A DNA stretch of 64,000 nt from Sapria himalayana (Eukaryota; Streptophyta; Magnoliopsida; Malpighiales; Rafflesiaceae), in the NCBI GenBank assembly GCA_029783825.1, contig JAREIK010002463.1:1213501-1277500 (forward strand). The letters are read 5' to 3'. The notes below the pieces were generated by a model. The model had not been told where the DNA came from, searched no databases, and worked only from the letters and a program-made list of their open reading frames with translations. Numbering within the stretch: the stretch's first letter is position 1; every line of letters starts with the position of its first letter. This document shows positions 25,301 through 40,300 of the stretch, in pieces. The position numbers were made by a program, and so were the translations under genes.

Positions 25301-28300
25301 GTTAGAACTAACACTATCTAAGGAAACAAGTTTGAAATAGTCCACTTGGTTAAATGGGTTATTGTAACTTAGAGAACAATAATAGAGTATCAATTTCTTA
25401 TGGGCTATTTATGTCCTTTATTTTTGTGTGAATCCTTTTGTGTATGTGAGTGTGCTTTTCTCTCTCGTAGTTCGTATATAATCTTGATGTTAATTGCAAC
25501 TTGGATCTAACCTAATCTTTGACATTCCTTGTCATTTGGTAGTGTACTGAGTTAGATCTAATGAACTAACTACAAGATCTTGGGCAATACATTTATTCTT
25601 AACATTAGTATTGTACCTTTCTTGGTTCTGATCTAGATATTATTATTATTATCATCTTAAACTTTTTTTTTCTTTATTATTATTATTACTATTATTTTTT
25701 TTCTTATTATTTATACTAATTTTCTTTTTCTTCTTTTATTTCTTATTTTTTTTTCTTATTTGTTTGTTTGTTTTTATTCTTTTCTTCTGAACCTTGAAGA
25801 AGAATCCAATTTGAGTGAACCTAGTAGCTTGTTGTACATCTTTTGAACTTAGAAATATTCTCTGTAACTCAGTATAAAATGTTTAATATCTTACCTTAGT
25901 GTGTCTCAATATTTCACAAAAATAACAAGTCACTTATAACTTAATACATCTTAGAGGGTGCGAACTGACTTTATGCTGTCACTTTGTGAAAAATTCATGA
26001 TAATAGTTTAATTGATCATCACAATTATGCTTGACTTTTGATATATCTTAGAGAAAACTAAAAGCACTAAAGATACAATGTCTAATATCTTGCTTTAGTG
26101 TGTCCTAATTTTAAATTTTTCATAAAAATAACAAGTCACTTATAGCTTCATGCCTCATGGAGTACTCCAATTGGCTTTATGTTTGTTATTATATGAAGAG
26201 TCATGATAGTAATTTAATTGATCATCATAATTATGTTTGATTTTTTGACATATCTCGGTGGAAACTGAAAGCACTAAGGATTTGGGTCTGAAAAACAATA
26301 TAATATTTTCCCAATGAATGCAAATATACAATATTATTAATCTGTCACTCAAATTTCTTTACACACTTTGGTTTATTAACGTAGTTATAAATTTATTATT
26401 CTTTCAAACAATTGTGTTCAAGTCACATAATGAATTGCCTCATCATGATCAGTTGATATGCATTTAATATTTAAATAATATTGTCATACAAGTAAAAATG
26501 TCCCAAATGAGTAAATTGAAGTAATCATGTCTCAATTTTTTTTGCAAGCATAATTATTATCATCATCAATTAAATTTTATCTTAATTATTTGGGGTCAAT
26601 TGTATATATCATATTTTTTAATTAATTCTGGTAAAAATTATATCTACTTTAATTATTAAATTTTTCTTTATCTTTTTTATTTAATTTGTCTTAAGATTCT
26701 TATCTAGTTTTTTTTTCTTAACTTGAATAGTCTTATATTTTTTAATCGGTGCACTAGGATATATGTATTTGATATGATTAAACTATTTCAAATAATTGTT
26801 CTCTATCTTATTATCTATATGTATTAACTTAATCTCTTATTTAGTATTTTAATTTTTAATTTTATTATTCATAATCTTACTACATGTTAATCTTATCATT
26901 TTTATCTCAACTACACTAATCCTTAGAATATATTATTTCGTAATCACTTAATATTTATTTTTGTACATCATGATTGGTTGTATATCACTCTATATTTTTT
27001 TCTTTAATTTATTTTATACTCTACTATCAAAAAGAATTTTTAAAGTAACTCTCTATTTGGGCAATTCAATCTTGATATTATGTGATATATCCTTGTTAAT
27101 TTTTTTATCTTTACTTAATATAGAGCTAAATACTTCTAATTATTGATATTTGATTAATTTTTGTTTTTTTTTAAATTTTGTTATTATATTATTATCACTC
27201 TTAATATGAATAAACTAATATTTTAAGTACTCATTTTTGTGAATACTTCTCTTAAATTTCTTAGACTCAAGTGTAACTCTTTAGATTTTTAGTTTTCACC
27301 TAATCTTTATTCTGTCATATAAATTGATAATATATTATTTGTAAATAATATACACCAAATAATATTTTATTAGAGATTTTATCATGAATAATATATTATT
27401 CATAATTAGTATAAAAATATAAGAATTAAGTGATGATCCTTATAGTCTCATAATAATTAGATTTTCATGTATGATATCTTGAACTAATCTAATTGAATAC
27501 ATCACTCCTCCATATATGTCATTCATTAATTTAATATACATATTTGATATTTAATTATTATATAGTGCTCACCAAATTAAATTTAAAATTCTTTTTCTAA
27601 TTAATAAATACAATGTATAAAGTCTTGCTTACTTTTTTTTTATATTTCTTGATTACTTATCTAACTAAGTAGATAATTTCTATAATAAACTTACATGAAA
27701 CAAATCTAAATTAATTTTTTAAAATCTTTGTTTCTTTTCTTGTTTTGTGTTTAATTATTTTTTCCAAAATTTTATAGTGTGTGTTAAACTTTAACACAAA
27801 TGTAAAATTAATGGTTTAAATACTTCATAAATTTTCATATATGAAAGCCTTTTATATTGATAATGAAATAATTGAGATATTTCACATGTTGGGTGCTCCC
27901 ATCAAAGATAAAGAAAAGTAAGGAAAAAAATAAAAATAAAAATTATAAATATGAAAAGCTATAAATCCCAACTTTTTTCTTTTAAGTTGGTATATGTAAT
28001 AGTCATAATTTTATCTTGAATTTTCTTTATGAGAAAGAAATAGTCAATCATAATATCTTTTATTAGCTTGTGAAATACTCGATTGAAGATAATATTCCTT
28101 GTTTCTTATTTAGCATAAAAGATAGTGTGAGAAGAAGGTGGATATTTGATCTTTTTGAGCATAATTTACATTCATAGTATCTTATACGTAATTATTTTTA
28201 TTATTATGAATATTGTCTTTATATTGAATCTCGAAATAATTATTTTTTTTATTTTTAAGAGATAAAATTGTTTCCAAAAAAGTATAAATATCTATCATAG

Positions 28301-31300
28301 ATCTTTTCTAGGCATATATTGATATCCAACTTGAATATGATTTTTTAGTTAAATGCAGGTACATATGTTCTTTAAAATTGATCCCAAGTCCTAAAAACTT
28401 CTTTATATATCTTAGTATGAGCTATATCAATGTGAATCAAATAAGATGATCTAGGAAATTATTAAATGTACTAATTGAGTATGCTATATCACATTTTGAA
28501 GTGAAGTTAATAATTAGATTAATATGATTATCTATTGGAGTATGACTTAACAAATTAATCTCTGTAAGAGTATTAATTATATACTTTATTTATGATAAGA
28601 TGATATTCCTTATAAAATAATATATTTCTTTACTAAGAAAATATTTGTCAAGGTCATTTGTTTGTAATTGTTTGAAAGTACTCCTTGAGTTGAGTGATTT
28701 CAAATTTATTATCTCACATAATTAGAATGTAATTTATATTGATAATTAGTTAAATTATTCTGTCATTATTATTCATCCAAAAGAATAAAGAATAATCTCA
28801 CAAACCAGGCTATTAGTGGTTATTTCATGTTATACAATGCCTTTCGCAATTTGCAAGCAACACTTAATTGTATTGTTCTAAATCCTAATGATTGTTTCAT
28901 TTTCACACATATCTTTTCTTTAATGTCATTGTGAAGAAATATATTTTTCATATTTAGCTGAATTATTCTTTAATTATGAGTTGCTATCAGATAAAAAAGA
29001 ATGCATACTAATATCATTTTGGCCATTGGAAAGTAGGTATCCTGATAGTCAATACTAAATATCTGAGTATATTCTTTTGTTACAAGTCTTGTCTTGTGAT
29101 GATCATTCTATTTGAACTTGTCTTTACATATGTGTCAAATGGATTGTGCCGTGCATTCATCACTCATTATATGTGACATGACCATGCCACCATTATCATG
29201 CTTGCCACGACATGGTTGGTCTTCATAGTGCTGGGTTGTGTTGGGCATAGAGTGGGCTATGCTAGTTCAATCCATTTTAGGTTGGTTCGGGCCAGAATGA
29301 GCTGGCTTTTTTGGCCTATTCAGTATTCACTATTGACTATTGTGAGATTTGAGTTTGAGTTGTTGAGCTATATTTTTATATTTAAAAATTTAATATAAAT
29401 TTAAATTCTAGATCGTAATGACGTGATCATGCTTTTAGAATTCAAATTATATTTTGATATTTAGTTTGACTTAAATAAAAGATAAAATTTTTATTTAATT
29501 TTAATAAAGTATTTGTGGAACAAATACATAATATAAAAAATGTGTTTGGGATTTATTTTTGATTTTTATATTTTAATATAAATTTAAATTTTAAATCCTA
29601 ATGATGTGATAATTATTTTAGAATTCAATTATGTTTAGATATCTCATTCAACTCAAATAAAAGATTAAAAAATTTATTTAATTGCAATAAAGTATTTATG
29701 AAACAAATACATAATATAAAAAATATGTAAATTAAATTGGAAAAAAACATCAAAACTAAAAATGATATAAATTATAAAGTACAATCTAATCTAATTCAAT
29801 ACATCAATAGACAATAATGTATAAATCAAAATGAAAAAAAATTTAACAAAAATAAACAAACACTTGTACTGTAACATATCTTTATCATATGAATCAAGAA
29901 TTATTAATGATCAATCAATATCTGCAGTATAATATTGAAGATGAAGATGTAAATTGTCATCAACATAAATGTGCTTGAATGTGTTGCTAATATCCTCAAG
30001 ATCATGGATCTATATGTTCCTTAAATCATAATTTGTCATCATCTCTTGTGTCTTATTCTAAATATTTAATGTTGAATCTTACTAATCTTTCATGCATCTA
30101 AGTAATGTATCTCTACGATATTTGATCGTAATCTTGATCTCCTATCTGAAATGATATTGATTGTCATAGAAAAAATAAATTTCGATACTATGCTAGATAT
30201 CAAATGTGTTAATATATTATGTGTCATCTTAAATAGCATAAAATATATGGATTTGTATAATTTGTACCATAACAAAATGTCAAAATTTTATTATGTGATA
30301 TGATAAAACAGTAATTAATATTTAAATACTGAGATAACTCACATCTATTTGATTGATTGTTGTTATTGTTTGTCTCCTATTTACTGAATGAAGAAGTTAT
30401 TATCTTTGAATATGGTATCAATGCCTATACTTGGAGCATGACAATAACTACTATACCTAGTGTTCTAATATAAAAATAAATAAATTAATTTTTCATGAAT
30501 AAATTATTTAGTATGTATTATATTGGATATTAGATTGAATTGTATTAAATTATTTAATTGAATTTAAATTTTAATTTTTTTATAATTTGATCTAAGTATT
30601 AATCATTTAATTTAAATAAAATTAAATAATTAAATATCATATTAAGTTTTACACTCTTGCTATTAGGATTTAGGATTAGTGCCAAAAAAGACCAGTTTGT
30701 GCTACTTGAACTGGCCCAATACAGCCCAAACCTGCATGACCCCCTCTATGCCCAACACAACCCGCTCTAGGCTCAACATTGCTGCTCTAGGCTCAGCTTA
30801 GTCCAGCCCGGCCTAGCACAATCTTGCACTATGCAGGCCAATCGTGTCGTGTTGAGTTGGTCTGCTAGTTTTCGTGCTCTGCCAAGCACGACATGGGAAT
30901 TATACCATACCATACATGACATAGCACAATCTGTTTAATATCTATAATCCTAAGGTTAAGGTGATAAAGGGTACAAAATATTAAATACATATTCACCTGC
31001 ATGAACCAAACAAAAAAATTAGTTAGATTTGTTTAATGAACAATTAGATAATATGTTAAAATATTATAATACTAGGTATATTAGTTTTAGCGAGTCTTCT
31101 AGTATGGACATATATGTCATATTTGAACATGAATATGTCATTCAGTTAGCTAAAGACAAATAGCATGGTAATATATCAAATAATAGCGAACTTTTTTGGT
31201 ACTTAGATATTAATTATTGTTATATTTTATAACCTGATAATAATAAGAATTTAAAGATATTAAGTTTGTGAATATCATACAAATCTATCATTTTTGTCCT

Positions 31301-34300
31301 ACATAAAAAGATATATGATTTATTGATCTTTCAGGTTTCAAGCATAATATCAGTGTCTATTTTTTTATGACTATGAATGTTATTTCATGCTGGGATTAGA
31401 TATTGTTTAAATATTTTTATGTTGAAAGGGCTAGGATGATTCAAAAAATAATCTTCATGATAAAATGAAAGAGCTACTAGTAGATGGTGAATCATGTGAC
31501 ATTGAGGATATTGAGATTATTGCTAATGTTAATTTTAGAATCAGACGTAAATATCCAAATCATACTATAAATATAAAATAATAATGGATATTAGAGAACT
31601 AGCATGTGTGTTATTGATATTGTTGTTATTGCTGCTATCATGCTTTAAAAATAAAAAAATATATTATTATTTTAATATTGTCATTATATCAAAATTGTGA
31701 AAATGAAACACACACACACACACATATTTATTTAGTTATGAATTGTATTAATTTAAATCTATTATGCAATATAATTTATTTTTAATATTTTAATTTTTAA
31801 AAATTTAAAATTTATTTTAAATTTAAAGATAAAAACTAGTGCCGCACTAGAATTGCACTCCACAAACTATAGTACCCTGTGCCTAGTTGACATTGGTTGA
31901 TCATTAAACTGGTAGTAGGGATGTCAAACGGGATGTGTCAGACTGGTCTGGCCCATTTTTTGTGAGCAATACTGTGCTTTCGTGTTGGGCCAGACAATGC
32001 ACGGTTACTGTACCGTGTCGTGCCTGGCTCGACATAGTTTATTCAAGCCAGGCCCTAAACAGCCCTTCGGCCCTGCGGTAAAAGTACCATGTCGAGTCAG
32101 GCCCTTACGGGCCAAAACAAGCTCGTAAGGGCCTGCTTAAAAAAATAAATTTTTTTATTTTTTAAAATTTAAAGTTTTGTATTAAACTATATATAAAAAT
32201 TAAAATATATATTATATTATATATAGATAATATTTAAAAATTTTAAATTTGTAACTTGAAAATTATTGAATATAAAATATTAATATATTTTAATTTTTTT
32301 TATTGATTTTTAATAAATTTAGATTATAATTTATTAAAAATAAATTATAGAGTTTTAAATGAAAAATTTAAACACAAAAATAAATTAAACAAAAAAATTC
32401 GTTAAAAAAATTACAAAGTTATAAAAATAAAAACAAACTAAATGTCCAATCGGCCAATAGATATTGAACCAAAGCAAATATAACATAACATAAACAAAAA
32501 AATATATAATCAATACAAAATAAAATATCAAAATCAAAAAGCAAAATCAAGAATAAATAACACAAATCATCAACTGTGTCCGTGACCGTAAGACAAATGA
32601 CATGTGGCGTGGCGTGACGTGGCATTGGCAACTGGCCTTTGACAACGGGCAGGAGTAACTGGCAACCACGTCAAGCGTCAATCGACATATCATGAGTATT
32701 ATCAACCACAACATCAAAATCATTATCATATGGATCATTTTCATTAGCAATTAACTCTTTCGCTTTCGCAGCGGATGTAGTCTCTGTCCTAGCTCCAGCA
32801 CGATCTTGGATGCTAAACCTCGAATCATTCTAATCCTTAAAACATGCAAATGCCTCAAAAATATCTGAACGTAATCTTGATCTCTTATTTGAAATCACGT
32901 TCACTGCAACAGAAAAAGTAGTCTCCAATACTATGCTTGACACCAAAGGAGTCAGCACGATCCTGGATGCTAAACTTCGAATCATTTTAATCCTTCAAAT
33001 AGGTCAATGTCTCAATAATATCTGGACGTAACCTCGAATCATTCAGTAATTTCATAAATGAAATTTCGAAGCTCAATCAGTGTCGTCAATAATAAGTTCG
33101 TCACTCTTACTATTGATGTAGTTGGATATCACGTGTTCGTATCCAACACATGACTCCGGTATCAGGTACGTGTAATTCCAATGGTGTCTCATATTCGATT
33201 GGAATTTTTTTTCTTAAGATTCGCAGACAAACAGAGATTACCAAACTCCTGTTGTCTGTGAGGAGTACAAATATATTTTAATGCATTATATATATTATCT
33301 AACGCGAGGGAACACATCTTCATACTCGCTTGTATAATTAGGTTAATCATATGACACATGCATCTGACATGAAAGATCTCTCCTAATGGTGCGTCTTTAA
33401 TATTTCTAACAAATATGTTAATCTCTACTTCTTTATTAAATGTGTTATCGAATATGATATTAAAAATTTTATTTTGAATTTTATATTTTCTAAAGATTTT
33501 TATCATATACTCAAAAATGATCGGGTCATAATGAGAATGAAGAATCTCAAAGAATCCTAAAATTTTTTTATTCATTCTCCATTTAGAATCTACATAGTGG
33601 TCAGTGAGACATGCATAAAATAATTTATCATGACTTGTTAAGGTATCAGACGTCACAGACACCACTCCACTATATGCTATAAATTATTAATTATTATTTA
33701 TTTTTCTAACTTATAAAATTTTAGTATGTCATTTCTAGATGTCGACCTAGGAATCTTACGATAAACAAGTTAAAAATATGTCTCTATGATGCACACTACC
33801 ATTGGATCTTTCGAAAATCTGATCGGAAGTCTCATCAATGTGATAAGTTTGACCATGTCTTCCCTACTCAATTCGCTGCGGTATATGAATAGAGTAAACT
33901 TTGAGACTGGACTCAATTCAGTCTCAAAAAATGTAGTGCTAAGTTGGGTTTGCCTAGGATCTAATGCACCATGTTTTTTGGTATATAATTCGGTATGCCT
34001 CTTAAGATGTTTAGTCTCAAATAAATTTTTACAAGTTAAATTTCTCATACAATATTTGTAACGTGTTATTTCTTTTTTCTCATCCCTGATATTTTTTTTT
34101 GTTTTACTATATTAAAATGAGTTTAAACTATAAAATTCATCCTATTTTTTTATTTTTTAGATGTTTGGGTTGAGTCAACTGAAGAAATTAAAGTTTTAGT
34201 AGTCTCAGATCTCTGTGTAATATTTTTATTTTCTAAATTTAAATATGTTTTAATAGTATTAGTCATTTTTTTGGATTTTTGTTAAATAGGAGGTAGAGCC

Positions 34301-37300
34301 TAGATAATAGATTTTAAATTTTTTGGATTAAAGAGAGAGTAAACAAAAAAACTTAAAATACCCATAAAGCAGTGATGTAGATCACGTGCACGGTACACCA
34401 CAGTCTAGTTCAAACTTTCAAACTCGAGTTGAGAGTCCCGAAAAGCTAAGCCGAATGACGAAATCCCGAGTTCCGAGAAAGAGAAAGAGCAAGAGCTTTA
34501 AGAGAATTTTGAGAGAGTGAGAATAAATATTTATGAAAAACATAAATGTTATAGAAATGTGAGGGAAAAATTTTATAAATTAAAGGAAATTTTTTTAAAA
34601 AAATAATTTTTATGTTTTTTTTAATTTTTTATTGATTTTTAGGGGGCAAAATTATAAGAATATTCGGATTCTGCCCCCTAGCTGTTGGAGGCGAAATCCA
34701 ATGGTTGATATTTAAATTTTAATTTTTTTTAACCATTGGGTCGGGCGGGACCGCGGGTTGGGTCGGAGTGGAATCGGACCCGTGCCCGCGCATTTTCTCT
34801 ATCCGAATGGCGCTGCACGGGTGATGGGGTGGGGTGCGGGACATGTCCCATGCCGCTGGGTCGTGCCACAAGCCACCGAACCGTGCCGGGTTAGGCACAG
34901 CATGAGGCCAACTGCACGGCACATGCCCGGGCATGGGATATTCTCGTGCCGGGCTGGCCCAGGCCCAACTTAATCGTGCCGTGCCTTGTGCCGGACCAGG
35001 CCGGCCTGGCCTGGTTGACAGCTCTTACCTGGTAGACCTTGGTTTGACCTGACAAGACATGACACGACTCAACAAGACCTGATTGAGGAAGGCAGGCCAT
35101 CGTGCAGTGTTGGGCCATCCTCCCATTGTGTCATGCTGACATGAGATGTCTCAGATACCTAATTTATGTTGGGTTTGACCCTTTGCAATGGCTTGGCTTT
35201 GCCACTACAATTTGGGCTGTCTATCTAGCATGGCTTATTGGATACCTCTAGGTTGGGTTGGGCTGTGCATAAATACAACATGACTTGGGCACTTGGTACA
35301 AGCTGGCCTACTATCGGTTTAGGTTAGCCCCCTTTTGGACTATTCTAGGTTGGGCTCGTGCTAGGCTAGACTGAGCATGTATTATTGACTAGCCCTAACT
35401 TGGTAAGGTCAGGTTGGGGTTTCCTGCCCATCTAGCCTCGACCGCGGTCTTTTAAGGTATTTGGTGTCACCAATATAGCTACATGTATATATAATTTTTA
35501 TAATAAATATATTGTATTGAATTTTTTTTTTTTTGAAATTCCTAATATTTTTATTTTTAATTATCTTAAAATGTGTTCATACTATTGATGTTTATTTTTT
35601 TTTGATTGTTTAGGTACAAGGACTAGGGTATTTGGAGACAACTTAGTCTTTGACTTTTTGGTCGGGTTGTCATCATCTATGTTTATGTATATTTCTTTTT
35701 TATAATATTTATAATTTATTATTTCTTTTAATTTAGCTCAAGTAAATAAAAAATTTTTTGAAAGTTATTATAGAAATAAGTTTATTTAATTTTATTAAAA
35801 TTTTTAAAATAGATTAACTAAAAAAATAACTTGAAATAAGTAACTATGGAATGTGTGCCTTTATGTGGGAAACATGCAACAAATCACCACAACAAACATA
35901 ATTGCTAATCTCTTCGTCAAACAAAATCAATCCTCCAAATTAGAAATATTCTAATATTATTAAATTTATTTGAAAATAAAAATAATTTTGTTAAAAATAA
36001 AAAAAAATTGATATTGAGTGAATGTGAGATTTTAGAAAATAAGAAACTAAAAAGAAGAGAAGATTATAAATAAATTATAAAAAATAAAATATGTTAATAT
36101 ATTATTAATAGTTTTTTTTTTTTCTTTTAAAGATATTTTTTAAATTTTTAAAAATTTTTTGTCAGATTTTCGTCAGTTATCAGATTTCTGCCAAATAGCC
36201 GTTAGGTTACATTTAACATTTTAAATTAGATAGGTATTTTATTATTATTTTTCCAATTGTAGTCTTTGCTGACATGATATCGACCCACCACTATCCTTAT
36301 TGACTATGTGTAAGTTGTAAGCATTCATTGTGAAATGACTGCAAATTTAAAATATGGCAAGGGTCATGGACTCGTGCTAGGCACGCAGGTCATGTTTGGT
36401 ACCACACAACCATGGTCCATGCATGGTTCTTGGCCCTGCCATTCCCCATTTCAGGATTTGTGCCTCCTGACCCACTTGACACACCTACTAATATTCTGTA
36501 CTAAATCTCTATTTTTCCCAGAAACCATAATGTGGGCAGGTCCCAGATATTATGCCTGCATTCAATCCCAAACACATTGTGCACTTGAGGGTTAGCATGC
36601 CTGGGACTCTGTTTTGTATGATATCTTCTCTTGCAATGTGTAAATCAATGTCCATGTAGAGTCTAACTTCTGGTTATTTCTCTTTTATGGCAGGATTGTT
36701 TCATCTAGCTTGTGCAATGTCATTCCATCATCACAATCTCTACCTCCACCAGCTCAGAATCCAGGGACTGATCATAGCATAAGTGCTAATATGCCCGTTG
36801 GCACAGCACTATTAATTCCCAGCATTGCACCATCTACTGCAACATCTCTAGTTGCATGCTCCACACAAGGGACCACATTACAGTCGAGAATGATTTCTGT
36901 TCCTCCCCCATCGAATTTGGCTTGTTATACCCCACCACTAGTAACTGGAAAGACATGCTACAATGGCTATGGTGGAATATATCCCCAGGAAACGCCTCTG
37001 CAACAAGTTGCTCTAGCCCTTAGGCAATCATCTTCTCTAATTGCTTCAACGACTCCTATGTCACCAGCCATAGTAGTCCAATCTCCAAATCAAAGTTCAA
37101 GCTTGCTGTTGGATAAGGAAAAGCAACCTGCACAGAAGCGGAAGTTTCAGGAATTAACTGCAACTTCAAAGATCAACACAGAGTTTTCTCAGGTATTCAT
37201 GCAATGGGTACATAGTCTCCATACATGTTCATGCATACTTGAGACATAATCTGTATAAAGGCTATTGTGGAAAAATATGGATTATATTGAAAAAAATGCA

Positions 37301-37307
37301 CATATAT

Positions 37308-37353
<46 letters not shown>

Positions 37354-40300
37354 GTATATTTTTCATCATTCCAAAAATAAAAACAGTGCACATTAGTGTG
37401 TGTGTGTGTGTGAGTGTATGAGTGTGTGTGGTTATAGCCCATGAAAGAAATAATTAAAATATCGAGTTTGGGTTTGGGATTAATAGTAATTAATAGAGGT
37501 TCTATTTTTTTTGTGAATATATTTGCAGTCTAATCTTTCATATGTGTACGAGCAGTAGTAATAGATATGTCATGTTTCTTTTCCTTAATAAAGTCAGTCA
37601 ATTTCTATATGTTTTGTCTGCTCATGAAAGAATTAATTAAAAGTTTTGTGAATTATATCCTAGCTATCACAATAAAGAAAAATAGGGAAACATATAAGAA
37701 ACTTGAATGCCCCAAGTGTTTGAGTCAAATCGCTCACAAGTTACAGTCCCTATAGCTAAATACTTATCATTTTCACTAGATCTGAAAATATCTGCCTGTT
37801 ATATTTATATGAGACAAAATTATATCTAAGTATTATGTAAGAATTCGTTGTAGTTCCCCTCTTTATTATGGTTGGTATCCAACTTGAATCAAAACATATC
37901 TTAGTATATGAAGAATAATATTCATATGTATTTTATTCAGAGAATGTAAGAACGAGTAACTAATTTAGTAGCATTTCAAAAAAAAAAAGTGTTATGTTAA
38001 AATCTCTAAAGTATACTTTAGCTTAGCTAGAATCATCCCTCTTCACAAATATTGTCTGAAATGGAATCTGCAAAAAATCATTGAGTTGAATAGTACTTCA
38101 CTCGTCATTATAATAAATAGTAATTTTTTGGTGTCCAACTAGTTAGGCCACTTCCCTAGGCTTGCGACCCTACCCTAATGTGCAACAACTTAAAAATGGG
38201 ACATGGCTCAACCCCCATTTTCATACACACACGCACACGTACTCGACTCATTTTTTTTCAGAACTATTATTCTAACTAAGAAAAATGTATCTCTGCATAC
38301 CATAAAAATTTTAAATTGAATCTAATTTTTTTTTTCAATGACTACAATATCTGGTAAATAATATGTTAAAATTATTTTTGCAGCTTGTGTTGAATGATTC
38401 ACTAATTAGTAATTATCTGCATGCACATGAATCCCATTTTAATGATAAAATTGCAAATAATAGTGTTGAGCTAACACTTCTACTTCAAATGTTTCTAATA
38501 TTGAACTGCCCCTTATACTTAGACATGTCATGCCCTAATATTCATCCTAGTCAAACTTACACTTTTCTTTTTTTTCTTGTGAGATAAAGTTTTCTATGTC
38601 ATCCATCTTTGGTTTCCATTTTGTTATAGTAGTTTCAGCACATTATAGATGGGGTATGATAGATGAGATGAATGCACTGTGGTGTGATGATAATAGAGAG
38701 GTTGTCAAACTACTTATTAATAACTCTATAATGCTATGATGGTTGATCGTCAGGATTATAAAATCATGGGTGAGGCTAAATGGGAAGCATATTATAAAAT
38801 AGTCATCAAGATTCTGTCTTTCAAATCAGAGAATGCCCCATGCTTGCTGAGACTCCTTCAATAAGGTAGGTTATGGGTGAGGTGGGCTTGAGGTAGTCTT
38901 ATCTTGCCTATTGCATGTTCTAGGTATCTAGAACATGTTGTATCAAAAGAATAATTTTTTAAGAAAATTTTATTTTTTTAATTAAGCTATCTCAAATTTT
39001 TATTTAATTTCAAAATTTTTTATTTAAACTAATTTTCTTCTTCAATATTTTATTCTTGTGAATAAAAAAAATATTTGTGGATTTAGTGTTTTTTATTTAT
39101 TTTATTCAAAGAGGGCGTGTTCGGATCCAATCCGAAGAAGCAGATGCTTTGATGCCAAATGTTAGATCACACAACGTATCTTGCTTTGATACCTTGTGTT
39201 ATGACCCAAGGAATTTGGACAAGTTTAGATATCAGATATGAGGATCGTTAATTCACGTAATCTCCGATGTCAAATGTTAGATGTTTGGCATAGGGATCTC
39301 GAGGTTATTTGGCGAAACTGTTTCGTACTACTAAATTAGGAATTGTGATGATGATTAGGGATTCGAGAAGAAGAGAATTCTCATACATGAAGCATACAAT
39401 GCACATGTAAGAGGAAGAGGGAGAGAGCACAAACACAAGGGCAAATCACACAAAAGCTGAGAGAGAATAAGAGTAAAATTCACTTTCTTTGTATAATCTT
39501 TTTCATGTTTATCATGCTCCGTTTCACATTTTAGACACATGTTACACCTTTACAATATTTTATATTTATAAGTACGTTAATAGTTAAATAAAAAATCTTT
39601 TTAAATTTAAGACTCTAAGTTGTAATATTTGATTTTCATATCACGATGTTATTTATTTCGCGACACTACAGAATAAGATAACGATTTAAATTCTTAAGTT
39701 GGTTAGTCACGACACCATAGGATAAGGTCAAGGCTTAATTCATGTCGTGATTTTCAAATTCAAATCACAACATCAAATATATGTTACAATTTTAGGTATA
39801 TTGTGACTTCACAATTTTATCTGTGATATCAAAATACATGTTATAGCTTTAGTCATGTGATGATTACATAATTTGGGTCATGATATAAAAATACATGTTA
39901 CTATTTTAGAAATGTGAGTTAATCTAAACATTCTTATATTTATTGAATGCTTCTTTTTTATCTCAGTTTCAACTTTACACAACCAAAATTTTTTTGTACT
40001 TGTTGTCTTTGTTAAGTAATTAATATTAATTTTCTTCATTTTGAATTTTTTTAGTTAAATTAATTTCTAATCAGCTTGCTCTTAAATGAAGTGCTACTGA
40101 ATATCAATATGCTTTATCCTAGTATGAAATATCAATTTACTTACTAAATAAATAATACCATGACTATCATATTTGAGCCTCGGTTTTTTATACTCGACGT
40201 CAAATTTTGAACATAGTTTTCTTATCCAAATAGTTTCCTCACATGCATAAGCAAGCACTATGTATTTTGTCTTGGTGGATAATATGACAATAACATCTTT

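Larger units (their letters stand above)
20415..36693 (+). other. 16.3-kb RIK intron filled with transposons
   Basis: It starts at GTAATA after the exon encoding ENLMETICGEFIPHR and ends at TATGGCAG before the exon encoding IVSSSLCNV. It holds hAT-type elements at 22392-22960, 24240-24965, 29125-30948 and 31916-35027, a LINE relic at 26540-27770 and a Copia relic near 28000-29110. The last 0.4 kb (about 36300-36690) has a more balanced base composition and looks like original intron sequence. Confidence 0.8.

Noticed and set aside
34719..35118. Open frames of 70-75 codons in GC-rich DNA near 34.7-35.1 kb, and similar ones near 3628, 5738, 6076, 13461, 14062 and 22439.
   Set aside because: They lie in hAT subterminal zones on overlapping strands, with no domain and no splice context. 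High GC alone makes them open.
36335..36595. 86-codon open frame with balanced composition just before RIK exon 5.
   Set aside because: No domain, no match to the expected RIK protein order, and the phases of exons 4 and 5 join without it. Probably unique intron sequence.
38363..38587. Open frame after an acceptor-like TTTTTGCAG, considered as an extra RIK exon.
   Set aside because: The translation has no RIK-like features and no good donor, and exons 5 and 6 already join in phase.
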